Assembly (NCBI GenBank): GCA_963820775.1
Contig: CAWGBF010000015.1
Coordinates: 868,001 to 932,000, forward strand
Direction of reading: 5' to 3'
Origin: Roseiarcus sp963820775
Lineage (GTDB): Bacteria; Pseudomonadota; Alphaproteobacteria; Rhizobiales; Beijerinckiaceae
DNA length: 64,000 nucleotides
The position numbers and the translations under genes were made by a program. Each line of letters begins with the position of its first letter. The first letter of the stretch is position 1. The notes below the pieces were generated by a model. That model saw only the letters and a list, made by a program, of their open reading frames with translations, did no database searches and was not told the DNA's origin. Of the stretch, positions 40,133 to 48,557 are shown piece after piece.

Positions 40133-40315
40133 GCATCGCGAGCGTCGGCGGCGCCGCCAGAAATTCCGCCAATCCGAGAGTTGACATTTCCTTTTCGAGA
40201 AACGGAATCCATGCTATATCTTTTGCAGTCGCCGGCTCAAGCGGCTGCGCAAATGGAGCGCTGGGAGACAGGATGATAAGAGGCCAGAGACACATTGTGG
40301 AACGCCTGGGAGGCG

Positions 40316-40441
40316 GCGGAAAATTTTTGCTTGAATTGGTCGTAACTCATTGAAAAGTCCCGATTTGAAAAAATAAACGTAAGTAAAAGAAAGCAATTTT
40401 GCTTTCATTTATTTTCGTTTATTTGCGCTTAGTTGCGCTTA
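40316..40441 (+). repeat. AT-rich ~130-bp repeat, copy A
   Basis: The stretch contains GGAAAATTTTT, TTGAAAAGTC, AAAAAATAAACGTAAGTAAA, the hairpin GAAAGCAATTTTGCTTTC and then TTTATTTTCGTTTATT. It recurs in opposite orientation at 63470-63602 with high identity over ~85 bases and weaker identity beyond. Copy A lies between the convergent antiporter and NiCoT genes. Its base composition is far below that of the flanking genes. Confidence 0.85.
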
Positions 40442-40478
40442 TGACGCTCGCGCGCTCGCGCCGGAGTCGTGGACGCCG

Positions 40479-41543
40479 CTAGCCCGCCGACGCCTCTATC
40501 TCGTCGTAGCCGTTGACGCGGTAGACGACATACGAGATCGCCCAGGCCGCGACGAACACGCCGACGATCACATAGCCGAGCATGCCGAAATTGTCGTTGA
40601 GGGATCCGATCGCGCCCCAGAACCCGCCCCCATCAGTGAGGCCCAGCCGATCGCCGATCAGATTGAGAGTCTCCAGTCCGCCCACGATAACGGCCACGAT
40701 GACCGAAACCGCGGTGATCGTCAGGTTGTAGTAAAGCTTGCGGATCGGCTTGATGAAGGCCCAGCCATAGGCGCCGAGCATGAGGATGCTGTCGGTCGTA
40801 TCGAGCAAGGTCATGCCGGCGGTGAACAGCGCGGGAAAGACCAAGATCGACCAGATCGAAAGGCCCTGCGAGGCTTGACTGGCCGAGACGCCGAGCAGTC
40901 CGACCTCGGTCGCCGTGTCGAAGCCGAGGCCGAACAAAACACCGAGCGGATACATCTGCCAGCTGCGCTCGATGAGACGAAAAAAGCGGCGGAACAGGCG
41001 CCCGAGCAGGCCGCGATTGGCGAGCATGAGGTCGAGATCTTCCTCGACGAACCGGCCGCCGCCTCTGACGGTCTGGAACGTCCGCCACACCGACGCGAGG
41101 ACGATGAGATTGGCGATCGCGATGGCGAACAGGAACAGCGCCGACACCAGCGTGCCGACAACGCCGCCGAAGCTCTTGACCATCTCGAAACGACCTTGCA
41201 ACTCGGTCGTCGCGACGGCGATCGCGACCGTCAGCGCGACGACGATTGTCGAGTGGCCGAGCGAGAAAAACAACCCAACCCCCACCGGGCGGCGGCCTTC
41301 CTGCATCAGTTTGCGGGTCACGTTGTCGATCGCCGCGATGTGATCGGCGTCGAAGGCATGCCGCAGGCCGAAACTGTAGGCGAGCGCGGCGGTGCCTAGA
41401 AGAACCGGATAGTTGTGGAAGGCGGCGATCGCCCAGAGCCATGCGGCGGCGTTGAAGGTGAGAAGGAGGGCGTAGACCGCAAAGACCTTACCCCGGATAT
41501 TCCCCCGTTTGTCATTGAGGAGATTGGCGATGGTGGCGCTCAT
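40479..41543 (-). CDS. NiCoT-family nickel/cobalt transporter
   Basis: The 354-residue membrane protein has the signature RHAFDADHIAAIDNVTRKLM in helix 2 (H, D and H bind the metal), then FSLGHSTIVV and GLGFDTATEVGLL, all hallmarks of HoxN/NixA/NicT. It imports Ni2+ and/or Co2+ across the inner membrane, for example for urease, hydrogenase or cobalamin. I looked upstream for a B12 riboswitch and found no clear B12 box. The 280 bp upstream (41544-41823) hold no gene. Confidence 0.92.
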   Translation of the reverse strand: MSATIANLLNDKRGNIRGKVFAVYALLLTFNAAAWLWAIAAFHNYPVLLGTAALAYSFGLRHAFDADHIAAIDNVTRKLMQEGRRPVGVGLFFSLGHSTIVVALTVAIAVATTELQGRFEMVKSFGGVVGTLVSALFLFAIAIANLIVLASVWRTFQTVRGGGRFVEEDLDLMLANRGLLGRLFRRFFRLIERSWQMYPLGVLFGLGFDTATEVGLLGVSASQASQGLSIWSILVFPALFTAGMTLLDTTDSILMLGAYGWAFIKPIRKLYYNLTITAVSVIVAVIVGGLETLNLIGDRLGLTDGGGFWGAIGSLNDNFGMLGYVIVGVFVAAWAISYVVYRVNGYDEIEASAG

Positions 41544-41823
41544 TCCGCAGGCTCCCCACTACTCGCTCCATGACTAGCGGAGTTTGATCGTTCCGCCAAC
41601 GGTTTCACGCCACCGTATTTGCCGGCTTTCAGGCGGGAAGTTCAGTCAATTACGCAGCGGACAATGTCTCGTTTGCGCATCGCGCCGAGCGCCCTTTTTG
41701 CCCGCCGTTAATTTTATCTCAACGCGATTGGCCGAATGTCGGGCAAACCGTTGGGTAATCGACGCGCCGTCGCTAGGACACAGATCCCGAACCGCGCTCC
41801 AGCGTCGGGACCAGGGGGCGGAT

Positions 41824-42291
41824 ATGCTTGCGTGGTTGCTTTGGCAACTGGAGAAGACCGAGCGAATACGCGCCGCTGCGTGCGGGCTCATGGATGAGTT
41901 TGGCGATGAAGCCTACGCCGAGGCGAGGCGCCGGGAACGTGAGGCTAGCCGCGATGAGATGGCGGGCGCCTGGAGACGAGTAGCCCTCGTCGTCGCCCGC
42001 TGGACGCCCAGGCGCGTCGGGCCTGACGCCGCGCCTCCGACACTTCCTGAGCCTGACCCGCCGACCGAGATCGTCTCCGAACCGTCGCGAATATTCCGGA
42101 TCCAGTTTGTGTGCGGGACGGCCGACAAGGGCCCGACCAACCTGACGGAGAAGCAGATCGAAGCGGCGGACGCGCCCGCCGCCATCATTGCCGCCGCAAA
42201 TATAAAGTGGCCGCCTCAGACGATTGGAGTGCGGATTCTCGACCGCGAAGGCCACGAAGTCTTTGCGCGACAGAAGGCAAGGCGGGCATAG
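41824..42291 (+). CDS. Hypothetical protein, chromosomal side of the integration site
   Basis: The 155-residue protein starts MLAWLLWQLEKTERIRAAAC and has a helical charged N-terminal half. It has a proline-rich linker, and a small alpha/beta C-terminal half (IFRIQFVCGTADKGPTNLTE and IGVRILDREGHEVFARQKA). I do not recognise the family. It ends 12 bases before the left attachment site, so it was probably next to the tRNA-Glu gene before integration. Confidence 0.6.
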   Translation: MLAWLLWQLEKTERIRAAACGLMDEFGDEAYAEARRREREASRDEMAGAWRRVALVVARWTPRRVGPDAAPPTLPEPDPPTEIVSEPSRIFRIQFVCGTADKGPTNLTEKQIEAADAPAAIIAAANIKWPPQTIGVRILDREGHEVFARQKARRA

Positions 42292-42303
42292 AACAAGGCA
42301 TTG

Positions 42304-42350
42304 TGGCGCGCCCAACGGGGATCGAACCCGTGTTTCCGCCGTGAAAGGGC
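42304..42350 (-). repeat. attL: 47-bp duplicate of the 3' part of tRNA-Glu
   Basis: The 47 bases beginning TGGCGCGCCCAACGGGG are identical to 59594-59640, which is nucleotides 30-76 of tRNA-Glu (3' anticodon arm, T arm, acceptor and CCA). Beyond the 47 bases the sequences diverge at once on both sides. This is the scar left by a tyrosine recombinase at a tRNA gene. Confidence 0.95.
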
Positions 42351-42455
42351 TTATATTCCACACTAAGCCATTGATTTCTGCTCTGCTAACTGATTGATAA
42401 TGCGATAAATTGGTCTACGGGACTCTATGCTTGCCTACCGTGCTCCACCGTGTTA

Positions 42456-42480
42456 TTTTGGACAGAAGTTACACAGATTG
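42456..42480 (+). repeat. TTGGACAGAAGTT repeat, copy at left end
   Basis: TTTTGGACAGAAGTTACACA followed by GATTG lies 106 bases inside attL. The same motif occurs in the same orientation at 59538-59562, 32 bases from attR, and in inverse orientation at 48514-48539. The position at both ends suggests integrase arm sites or an excision-factor site. Confidence 0.6.
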
Positions 42481-42542
42481 CGATTGCCGAGGGAGTTTCC
42501 GCCGTGGCGAAGAGTTGAAAGGGTCGGGTCAAAAGCACGCAG

Positions 42543-43812
42543 TTGGACAGCAAGACAGCTCGCTCCAAACTCGGATGGTCCCCGACGCCCTACTTTGTGG
42601 CGATCAACAAAGAGCTCGATCTTGGATATCGCAAGGGCAAACGCACCAACGATGCGAACCGCAAGCCCGGGCCTTGGCTCATGCGTCGCTATTTGGTCGA
42701 TGAGAAAAAGTACGTCTTCGAGTCTCTCGACGCATGGGCTGATGACTTCGCAGACGCGAACGGCACGAATGTTCTTGACTTCTGGCAAGCGCAGGATCGA
42801 GCGCGAGAACGCGCCAAGGTAAAAGGCGGCGCGGTCACGAAGACGGAGCAGGGCCCGCAAACGGTCGGTGCTGCCGTGACCTCCTACATTAAGGCGCGGG
42901 AGGCCCGCAGCAAGGAGAATGGCCGCGACGCGCGATATCGGCTGTCTCCCGTTCTCAAGGACAAGAAATTCGCCGCGAAGCCGCTCGCGAAGATTGCCTC
43001 TACAGACCTTGAGGGATGGATCAACTCCTTATCTAAAACTTTAAAGCCAGCGACAATCAAGCGCACGGGGAACGACTTGCGCGCGGCTCTTTCCGCGGCG
43101 GTCAATCGGGACTGGCGCAACCTCCCCGACACGATTTCGCGGCGAGATCAAGATCGGCCTGAAGTCGCCGTCCAACGCGGGCGGGGATGCGAGCAAGGCG
43201 CTCCTGACCGATGCCGATATTCGGCGCATCGTCGACGCTGCTTACGACATCGATCAGGACTTCGGCGCGCTCGTCCTCGTCCTAGCGGCGACGGGAGCGC
43301 GCGACTCTCAGGCCGCCAAGATCACGGTCGCCGGCCTGCAGGTAGACGCCGAACGGCTAATCGTGCCGGCTTCGTCCAAGGGCAAGGGCGAGAAGAAGCG
43401 CCCCGACATTCCGGTTCCCGTCGGCTCGGATGTCATCGCGCGATTGAAGCCCCTTGTCGCGGGTCGAACTGGACACGAACGGCTCCTTATGCGGACAGAC
43501 AAGCGCGCGACGAAGAGCAACGAGCGGCAGGATTGGGAGGGTGCTTCTCTCATGCAGCGGCCGTGGCGCAAGACGCTGGAGAGCGCTGGTGTCCCGTACG
43601 TTAAGCCGTACGCGCTGCGCCATTCATCGATCGTCCGCATGCTGCGCAAGGGCATTCCCGTGCGCATCGTTGCCGGATTGCACGACACCTCTGTCGCTAT
43701 GATCGAGAAGCACTATTCGGCTTACATTCTCGATATGGCGGACGAGCTCGCGCGGCAGGCGATCGTGTCGCTCACGACCGCGGCGCCGACGCCGTTGCGC
43801 GCGGCAGGGTAG
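42543..43812 (+). CDS. Tyrosine-type integrase, one frameshift
   Basis: The first frame reads a SAM-like/core-binding part (VGAAVTSYIKAREARSKENG, LEGWINSLSKTLKPATIKRT) up to WRNLPDTIS. Near 43140 one extra base in TCGCGGCGAG shifts the frame. The second frame continues IKIGLKSPSNAGGDASKALL and DADIRRIVDAAYDIDQDFGA, then the catalytic segments ATGARDSQAAKI (Arg), ALRHSSIVRML and GLHDTSVAMIEKHYSAYI (catalytic Tyr). Together about 423 residues form a full tyrosine recombinase. The start is a TTG at 42543; a stop lies upstream in frame. It integrates the element at tRNA-Glu. As sequenced it would be inactive. Confidence 0.85.
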
Positions 43813-43823
43813 GGGCCCGCGCG

Positions 43824-44510
43824 ATGACGCGCAACCAGCTCATGTCGGCGGTTATGCGACTGACTGTCCGCCCTGGGACAGACGGCATTGTCGCCGCTCG
43901 GCCGCTCGCCCAGTTGTATCTTGCGGCAGCAGGCGCGTTCACGCGCGCCGGGGCGGGCGCGTGGCTCTGGTTCATGAAACGCACCAGCGAGCCGCTGGAT
44001 GAGAATGCAGCGCGTGCAGAATTCTTCGCTTGGCTCAAGGCCACAAACGGGAAGGAAATAGACCGCTTCATCGAGGCTGCTAACCGCTATCGGCCTGCGC
44101 TGCTCCATGCTGGAGAGAAGATCGACAGACTCGTCCAGCACGAACGGGTCGCCTATGGAGAGAACGCGCCAAAAAACGAGAGGGGAACGATATGGAAGGG
44201 CGCTGAGGGGCGTGCCCTATGGCGGATGACTCAGCGTGAGGCTGGCCGTCTCGCGCAGAAATCCAATGCCGGGGAAAAAAGCGGTGAGAAGCGGGGCGGT
44301 CCGGTCAAAACCGAAGTGCTGCGGCTTGCGGAAAAGGAAATGAGCAAACCTGTCAAGCCCAGGTCGCGTTCGAACTTGGCGGGGAAAATTTCGGCCCAAC
44401 TCAGCGACGAAAACGCTCGCAGCCAGGATCGCGTCGACGCAATTCTCAAAGAGGCGGGCATTTTAGAGCCTAAGAATATCGTGCGGCGCGAACGCCGTTC
44501 GCACCGATAA
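43824..44510 (+). CDS. Hypothetical protein of the element
   Basis: The 228-residue protein starts 12 bases after the integrase. It has a helical middle (NAARAEFFAWLKATNGKEID and RFIEAANRYRPALLHAGEKI) and a basic, lysine-rich C-terminus (EKSGEKRGGPVKTEVLRLAE). It may bind DNA. I do not recognise a family. Confidence 0.6.
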   Translation: MTRNQLMSAVMRLTVRPGTDGIVAARPLAQLYLAAAGAFTRAGAGAWLWFMKRTSEPLDENAARAEFFAWLKATNGKEIDRFIEAANRYRPALLHAGEKIDRLVQHERVAYGENAPKNERGTIWKGAEGRALWRMTQREAGRLAQKSNAGEKSGEKRGGPVKTEVLRLAEKEMSKPVKPRSRSNLAGKISAQLSDENARSQDRVDAILKEAGILEPKNIVRRERRSHR

Positions 44511-44517
44511 AATCGGC

Positions 44518-44561
44518 TCGCTCCACGGTATGCCAATTGCAGTCAAATGGAGCGACTGCAA
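44518..44561. promoter_or_regulatory. Overlapping inverted repeats at the AlpA-like gene start
   Basis: TCGCTCCA (44518-44525) pairs with TGGAGCGA (44548-44555). TTGCAGT (44537-44543) pairs with ACTGCAA (44555-44561), which includes the first base of the start codon. Interleaved dyads over a start codon are typical of an autorepressor operator or a translational hairpin. The AlpA-like protein itself is the likely ligand. Confidence 0.5.
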
Positions 44562-44776
44562 TGCGTGACGAAGAGCGCGACGCCTATAGCATCCCGGAGT
44601 TCTGTCTCCGGCATGGATTCTCTCAAGCAAAGTATTTCCAGATTGCCGCGGTGGGCGAAGGGCCCCGCGTGATGCGCGTCGGAAAGCGCGTACTCATCTC
44701 TCGTGAGGCCGCTACCGAATGGCGGCGCTCAAGAGAAGAGGCTGCCTCGACTGCCCCTGAGAAGGGCGTTGCGTGA
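44561..44776 (+). CDS. AlpA/excisionase-like helix-turn-helix protein
   Basis: The 71-residue protein reads AYSIPEFCLRHGFSQAKYFQ and RVMRVGKRVLISREAATEWR, the winged-helix pattern of AlpA/MerR-like excisionase proteins. In satellites and prophages such proteins switch integrase expression and excision. I chose ATG 44561; an upstream start at 44537 is possible. Confidence 0.7.
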   Translation: MRDEERDAYSIPEFCLRHGFSQAKYFQIAAVGEGPRVMRVGKRVLISREAATEWRRSREEAASTAPEKGVA

Positions 44777-44795
44777 TCGATGCGGTCTCAAAAGA

Positions 44796-44829
44796 GAAGC
44801 CCAGCTCGCTGGCGGCGAGGCTGGGCTTC
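44796..44829. terminator. 10-bp stem hairpin between the AlpA-like and SSB-like genes
   Basis: GAAGCCCAGC (44796-44805) pairs perfectly with GCTGGGCTTC (44820-44829), with a 14-base loop. There is no T-run, so it may be an RNA-processing or attenuation hairpin and not a rho-independent terminator. Confidence 0.45.
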
Positions 44830-44931
44830 CGAAACGTTCTGCTTGGCGGCTGAACGCTCGGAAGATAGCCAAACCCGCTCCGAATTTCAAGCGCTGATCG
44901 ACGTTGCCGGCCTCGCACGTGAGGGCAGGCG

Positions 44932-45318
44932 ATGAGCTCGCGCCTCTTACTCTCGGCAGTCTTGACTGCGCCGATCGCCCGCCGCGCCAGGCGCGATGAC
45001 GGCCGTCTCTTCGGAGTTGCGGCTGTGACCGATGACGTCCAGGGCGAACCTCGCACCTGGACCGTCTTCGTCAACAGCACGGAACTTATCGAAGGTTTCG
45101 AGCGCCTCAAGATTGGCGAGCCGGTCGCCATCACAGGACCATTCACTGTCAAGCTCGAAGGTGCGAGGCTCGTTCATCGCGTCAGTGCCGACGCGATAGT
45201 CGGCGCGCGAAAGCAACGCAAAAAGCGCCACAAAACAGAAGCGGCAGCGATAAATCCCGACGACGCGCCAGTAGACGAAAATCAGAAGGAATGGCTGAAC
45301 GATGCCGTCCCCTTCTGA
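44932..45318 (+). CDS. SSB-like single-stranded DNA-binding protein
   Basis: The 128-residue protein has a beta-rich N-terminal ~90 residues (DGRLFGVAAVTDDVQGEPRT, WTVFVNSTELIEGFERLKIG, EPVAITGPFTVKLEG) compatible with an OB-fold. A basic linker and an acidic tail follow, ending WLNDAVPF. This resembles the D-D-I-P-F tip that SSB uses to recruit replication proteins. Weak similarity to bacterial SSB otherwise. It sits directly before VapE; the two overlap by 17 bases. A role in element replication is likely. Confidence 0.65.
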   Translation: MSSRLLLSAVLTAPIARRARRDDGRLFGVAAVTDDVQGEPRTWTVFVNSTELIEGFERLKIGEPVAITGPFTVKLEGARLVHRVSADAIVGARKQRKKRHKTEAAAINPDDAPVDENQKEWLNDAVPF

Positions 45319-46606
45319 CGAGAGTCCAGTCGCAGCAGCGCCGCGGGTCGTCTCAATTGCCACGGCCAAGAAACCGCGTCGGCGTGCGTCCGCGCCTTGG
45401 CTAGATGGAACCATCAAAGATGAGCGCGGGCGCGTTCTGCCGGTCTTGCGCAATGCTGCGCTCGCCCTCCGCGAGGCTCCGGAGCTCGAAGGCGTGTTTC
45501 GGTTCGACGAGCTTCAGCGGATCGTCATTGTCGAGAAGGCGCTTCCACTCGCGGACGGCGCCGAGCCGCGAAATATCTCGCATCCGAGATCCTTAAGCGA
45601 CAGCGACGTAAGCCAAGTCCAAGAATGGCTCCAGCATATGGGCGTCCCGAAGATCGGGCGCGAGATCATGGGCCAGGCGATCGAACTGCGCGCGCAAGAG
45701 CGGTCTTTTCACCCGGTGCGCGATTATCTCAGCGCCTTGGAATGGGACACGGTCAAGCGTCTCGACTCTTGGCTTACGCGCTACATGGGCGCAGCCGAAA
45801 CGCCCTACACGAATGCGATCGGCCGCATGTTCATGATCGCCGCCGTCGCGCGCGTATACAAGCCTGGCTCTAAGGCAGACTACGTGCTCGTCTTGGAAGG
45901 GAAGCAAGGCGCCGGGAAGTCGCGAGCCTGTGAAGCGCTGGGCGGGGAATGGTTCAGCGATTCGCTACCGGATGTAACGCACGACAAAGAGGCCGCCCAA
46001 CACCTTCGCGGGAAATGGATCATCGAAATCTCGGAACTTTCGGCGCTCAACCGCGCTGAGAGCGAATTGTTGAAATGCTTCATCTCGCGACCAGTTGAAC
46101 GCTACCGGCCGCCCTATGGGCGCGGCGAGGTGATTGAGCCTCGCCAGTGCATCTTCATCGGGACAACGAACCGCTCGACATATCTCGGCGATGACACTGG
46201 CGGCCGTCGCTTTTGGCCGGTCAAAGTGGGTCAAATCGATGTCAACGCCCTCGCCGCCGATCGAGATCAAGTATTCGCCGAAGCGGTCTCCGGATATCGC
46301 ACTGGCGAAAAATGGTGGCCGGACGGCGCCTTCGAGCGCGATCATATCCGCGCCGAGCAAGAGGCCCGTTTCGAGGTCGACGCATGGGAGCCGTCGATCG
46401 AACGGTTTCTCGCCAGCCGGAGCCGCGTCCAAGTCTCAGAGATCGCCTGTGAGGCGCTTGATATCGGCGCCTCAAAGATAGGAACCGCCGAACAGCGACG
46501 AATTGCTCGCATCCTGACGCGCCTGGGTTGGACGTCAGAGAGAGACTGGCGAGGACGGTTTTATTCCTCGCCCAATGCAGCCGAAAGAGAGACCGATGCC
46601 TTTTGA
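45302..46606 (+). CDS. VapE-family (virulence-associated E) ATPase/helicase
   Basis: The 434-residue protein contains an N-terminal part with VREW-like HPVRDYLSALEWDTVKRLDS and a helicase core. Walker A is LEGKQGAGKSRACEAL near residue 200, Walker B WIIEISELSALNRAE, sensor FIGTTNRSTYLGDD and the arginine motif GGRRFWPVKVG. VapE-like proteins are superfamily-3-like helicases of phages and satellites and often act with a primase. No primase domain is fused here. It is the putative replication initiator of the element. Confidence 0.88.
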   Translation: MPSPSDESPVAAAPRVVSIATAKKPRRRASAPWLDGTIKDERGRVLPVLRNAALALREAPELEGVFRFDELQRIVIVEKALPLADGAEPRNISHPRSLSDSDVSQVQEWLQHMGVPKIGREIMGQAIELRAQERSFHPVRDYLSALEWDTVKRLDSWLTRYMGAAETPYTNAIGRMFMIAAVARVYKPGSKADYVLVLEGKQGAGKSRACEALGGEWFSDSLPDVTHDKEAAQHLRGKWIIEISELSALNRAESELLKCFISRPVERYRPPYGRGEVIEPRQCIFIGTTNRSTYLGDDTGGRRFWPVKVGQIDVNALAADRDQVFAEAVSGYRTGEKWWPDGAFERDHIRAEQEARFEVDAWEPSIERFLASRSRVQVSEIACEALDIGASKIGTAEQRRIARILTRLGWTSERDWRGRFYSSPNAAERETDAF

Positions 46607-46945
46607 CCCTTCTTTTTTGGGCGATTATCTCTCTCGCGACATAAAGATCAGACCGCATTTAACGGCGTGATTCCGCCACTGGCGGCCCATTATTACCCAA
46701 GAATCCTAACCGTTTTCCGCGATTCATTTCGGTCATTTCGAAGGGCGGCGGAAAACCATGTGGACAAATGGGATCGGTGCGCCGTAATGTTCTAGTAATG
46801 TTCTCGTTATGTACGCTGGCGAGGGGGTGGACCAATGAAGGGAGTTTGGCGGCGGATAAAGATAATCTGTGTATGTATATTGTCTATTGTCGCCGGGCAT
46901 GGAACCTCTGGCGCTGCCGTTCTGTCGAGCGCATCTAATCCAGCT
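46607..46945. other. Gene-free stretch downstream of VapE
   Basis: About 340 bases lie between VapE and the end of the minus-strand membrane gene. GTAATGTTCT occurs twice close together (around 46783-46804), with a related GTTATGTAC after it. A + strand frame from 46835 is only the shadow of the minus gene. The repeats could be a promoter duplication. Confidence 0.4.
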
Positions 46946-47752
46946 TCAGAACACTTTTGCGCCGAGACTATAGATGGCAAAGTCGCCCTGAATACGTCCG
47001 ACGGCGAAGAAATGATCTGGCCCAATGAAGGGATAGAACGCCAATACAAAGAAACTTCCGTGCGGTACCCCTTGGTTGTCAGAATAGATGATACAGAGAG
47101 TCGTCCAGGCGGATGTGGTGAACTGTCCCCAATCATATCTAAAGAACCCGCGCGGTACGTCTTCATCGAAGCGCATCAGTTGCTTGGTTCCAGGAATTAT
47201 TATAGTACCATGATCTTTACTGGCGATCGCGAGATTTCTATCGCAGATGATATTATTTGTAACATACGTAATGTCTGCGACAGACAGGGGCATTGGAGCT
47301 ATTTGCAGTCCGGAACTAAAACTTGTTGCACCAATGGCGACGGACTTTCCTGTATTTCTCATGTAGATAGCAAAGGAGAGGTGTGCGCCAGTCTCATCAA
47401 AGACGAGCGGGCTCTTAATTTCAATTTCATTCGAATCTATGCCCACGAATGGGCGCTGGTCGAGCCTAAATTCGGACCGCTGCTCATCCAACTGCAACTG
47501 CATAGTTCCCAATTGATGCCAAAATATATAAGCAGCAGCTATAGCGAGGAGGGCGGCGACGGCCGTGCCGATGCCGGTGATGGCTGTCCAGCGAGCAACC
47601 CGTCGGGCAATGTTGTATTCGTCATTCTTTTCTTTAGTGCGCTCCTCTGCGGTTTGGCTGCCTTCTATTTTGACCAGAAGTGGGCTGGATGTGGACCGTA
47701 TCCATTGGTGCTTTTTGCTGTAATTGCGGCCTGTTGTTCTTTTCAATTCCAT
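46946..47752 (-). CDS. Membrane-anchored hypothetical protein
   Basis: The 268-residue protein reads VARWTAITGIGTAVAALLAI and AAAYIFWHQL, a single membrane helix at residues ~55-80. It is followed by a short coiled coil (GTMQLQLDEQRSEFRLDQRP) and a beta-rich soluble domain starting FVGIDSNEIEIKSPLVFDET. Proteins with this anchor, coil and LRPFVGI pattern are common in bacteria and unexplained. It runs against the direction of the element and lies beside an IS remnant, so it was probably acquired separately. Its base composition is lower in GC than its neighbours. Confidence 0.65.
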   Translation of the reverse strand: MELKRTTGRNYSKKHQWIRSTSSPLLVKIEGSQTAEERTKEKNDEYNIARRVARWTAITGIGTAVAALLAIAAAYIFWHQLGTMQLQLDEQRSEFRLDQRPFVGIDSNEIEIKSPLVFDETGAHLSFAIYMRNTGKSVAIGATSFSSGLQIAPMPLSVADITYVTNNIICDRNLAIASKDHGTIIIPGTKQLMRFDEDVPRGFFRYDWGQFTTSAWTTLCIIYSDNQGVPHGSFFVLAFYPFIGPDHFFAVGRIQGDFAIYSLGAKVF

Positions 47753-47781
47753 AGGCTCTCTAATGACTGGGCCGAATGTTA

Positions 47782-48214
47782 TTATTCAACATCGCTTGAT
47801 CGCCGTCTCGAAGATGTCCACGTTCTGCCGGTTGTTATACTGCGCTTAACTGCGCCGACAATTGGTGTCTTGCCGGTGTCTCCGCGACCGCGCGATCCGC
47901 TTCGTTTGTCCCAATGACGGTTCTTATCGCTTCCGCCGATGTAGGTTTCGTCAACCTCGACAATCCCGCCCGAGTTTCTTGATGTCCTCGACCATCGCGA
48001 TACGGAAAATTTGAAGGGCCGTGCCCTTCTTGCCGACCAGCATCAGGTGCGCGACGCGGTACCAATCTTTCAACGGCTTATTCGTGTTCTCAAAGATTGT
48101 GCCGGTCAAGTGCGAGAAGCGATAGCCGGTCGAGCCGCCCGGCGCATTGGGTGCATTGCCAGTGGTGGCCTGAAGCGAGCGCATAAGGCTTTGGATTTCC
48201 ACAGCGCTAGCCAA
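47782..48214 (-). pseudogene. Remnant of an IS1595-family (ISXO2-like) transposase
   Basis: The first frame reads GSTGYRFSHLTGTIFENTNK and PLKDWYRVAHLMLVGKKG, the N-terminal domain of ISXO2-like transposases. Then, after a break near 47973, another frame reads GGIVEVDETYIGGSDKNRHW and GDTGKTPIVGAVKRSITTG, the start of the catalytic DDE domain (DETYIGG). The C-terminal half is missing and the middle is deleted. No terminal inverted repeats were identified. Confidence 0.75.
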
Positions 48215-48241
48215 ATGACGCCCTCACCGACCATCATGTCG

Positions 48242-48342
48242 CATGACGCATCCTGACGCAGATTCCCAATAGAGCCATACCTGCGCATTGCGCATAGAGG
48301 GCTCTTATAGAGAAATGAGTCACGGTGCGTCAGTGCGTCATG
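48242..48342. other. Nested dyad, candidate replication origin or packaging site
   Basis: The outer arms are CATGACGCATCCTGACGCA (48242-48260) and TGCGTCAGTGCGTCATG (48326-48342), inverted with a two-base difference; each holds two TGACGCA units. The next arms are AGAGCC (48271-48276) and GGCTCT (48300-48305). The core is TGCGCA-T-TGCGCA (48282-48294). All are centred near 48288-48292. Iteron-like units with dyad symmetry directly before the terminase genes suggest an origin or a cos/pac site. Confidence 0.5.
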
Positions 48343-48513
48343 GCCCGATATTTTCCTGCCGCTGCTTACGGCCATCAAATCGCCCGGACTGAAGCAGTGC
48401 GGCGAAGCACGCTGCGACGGGCGACGCTTGTGCAAACGCCTTACAACGGCGGAAATAAGAGCGCCGTAGAGTCGCGTGTAGCTTGCAATTGCTGGCGTTT
48501 TTCCCTCATCGGC

Positions 48514-48539
48514 TGTATTCTGTGCAACATCTGTCCAAC
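48514..48539 (-). repeat. TTGGACAGA repeat, inverted internal copy
   Basis: The minus strand reads TGTTGGACAGATGTTGCACA, related to the end copies at 42456 and 59538 (first 11 bases identical to the latter). It lies 19 bases before the terminase-small-like start, so it could be a shared promoter/operator element and not only an integrase site. Confidence 0.5.
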
Positions 48540-48557
48540 AGAGCCAGGCGGAGAGGC

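Noticed and set aside
40180..40280. TTGACA and a 21-codon ORF in the spacer after the antiporter
   Set aside because: No -10 box at proper distance and no ribosome-binding site before the ATG.
41544..41823. Possible cobalamin or Ni riboswitch upstream of the NiCoT gene
   Set aside because: I looked for a B12 box and conserved stems and found none. No NikR-like palindrome was clear either.
46835..47917. A 360-codon frame on the plus strand
   Set aside because: It is antisense to 46946-47752, whose protein has a clear membrane helix and coiled coil. The plus-strand product has cysteine-rich, irregular composition and also runs across the IS remnant.
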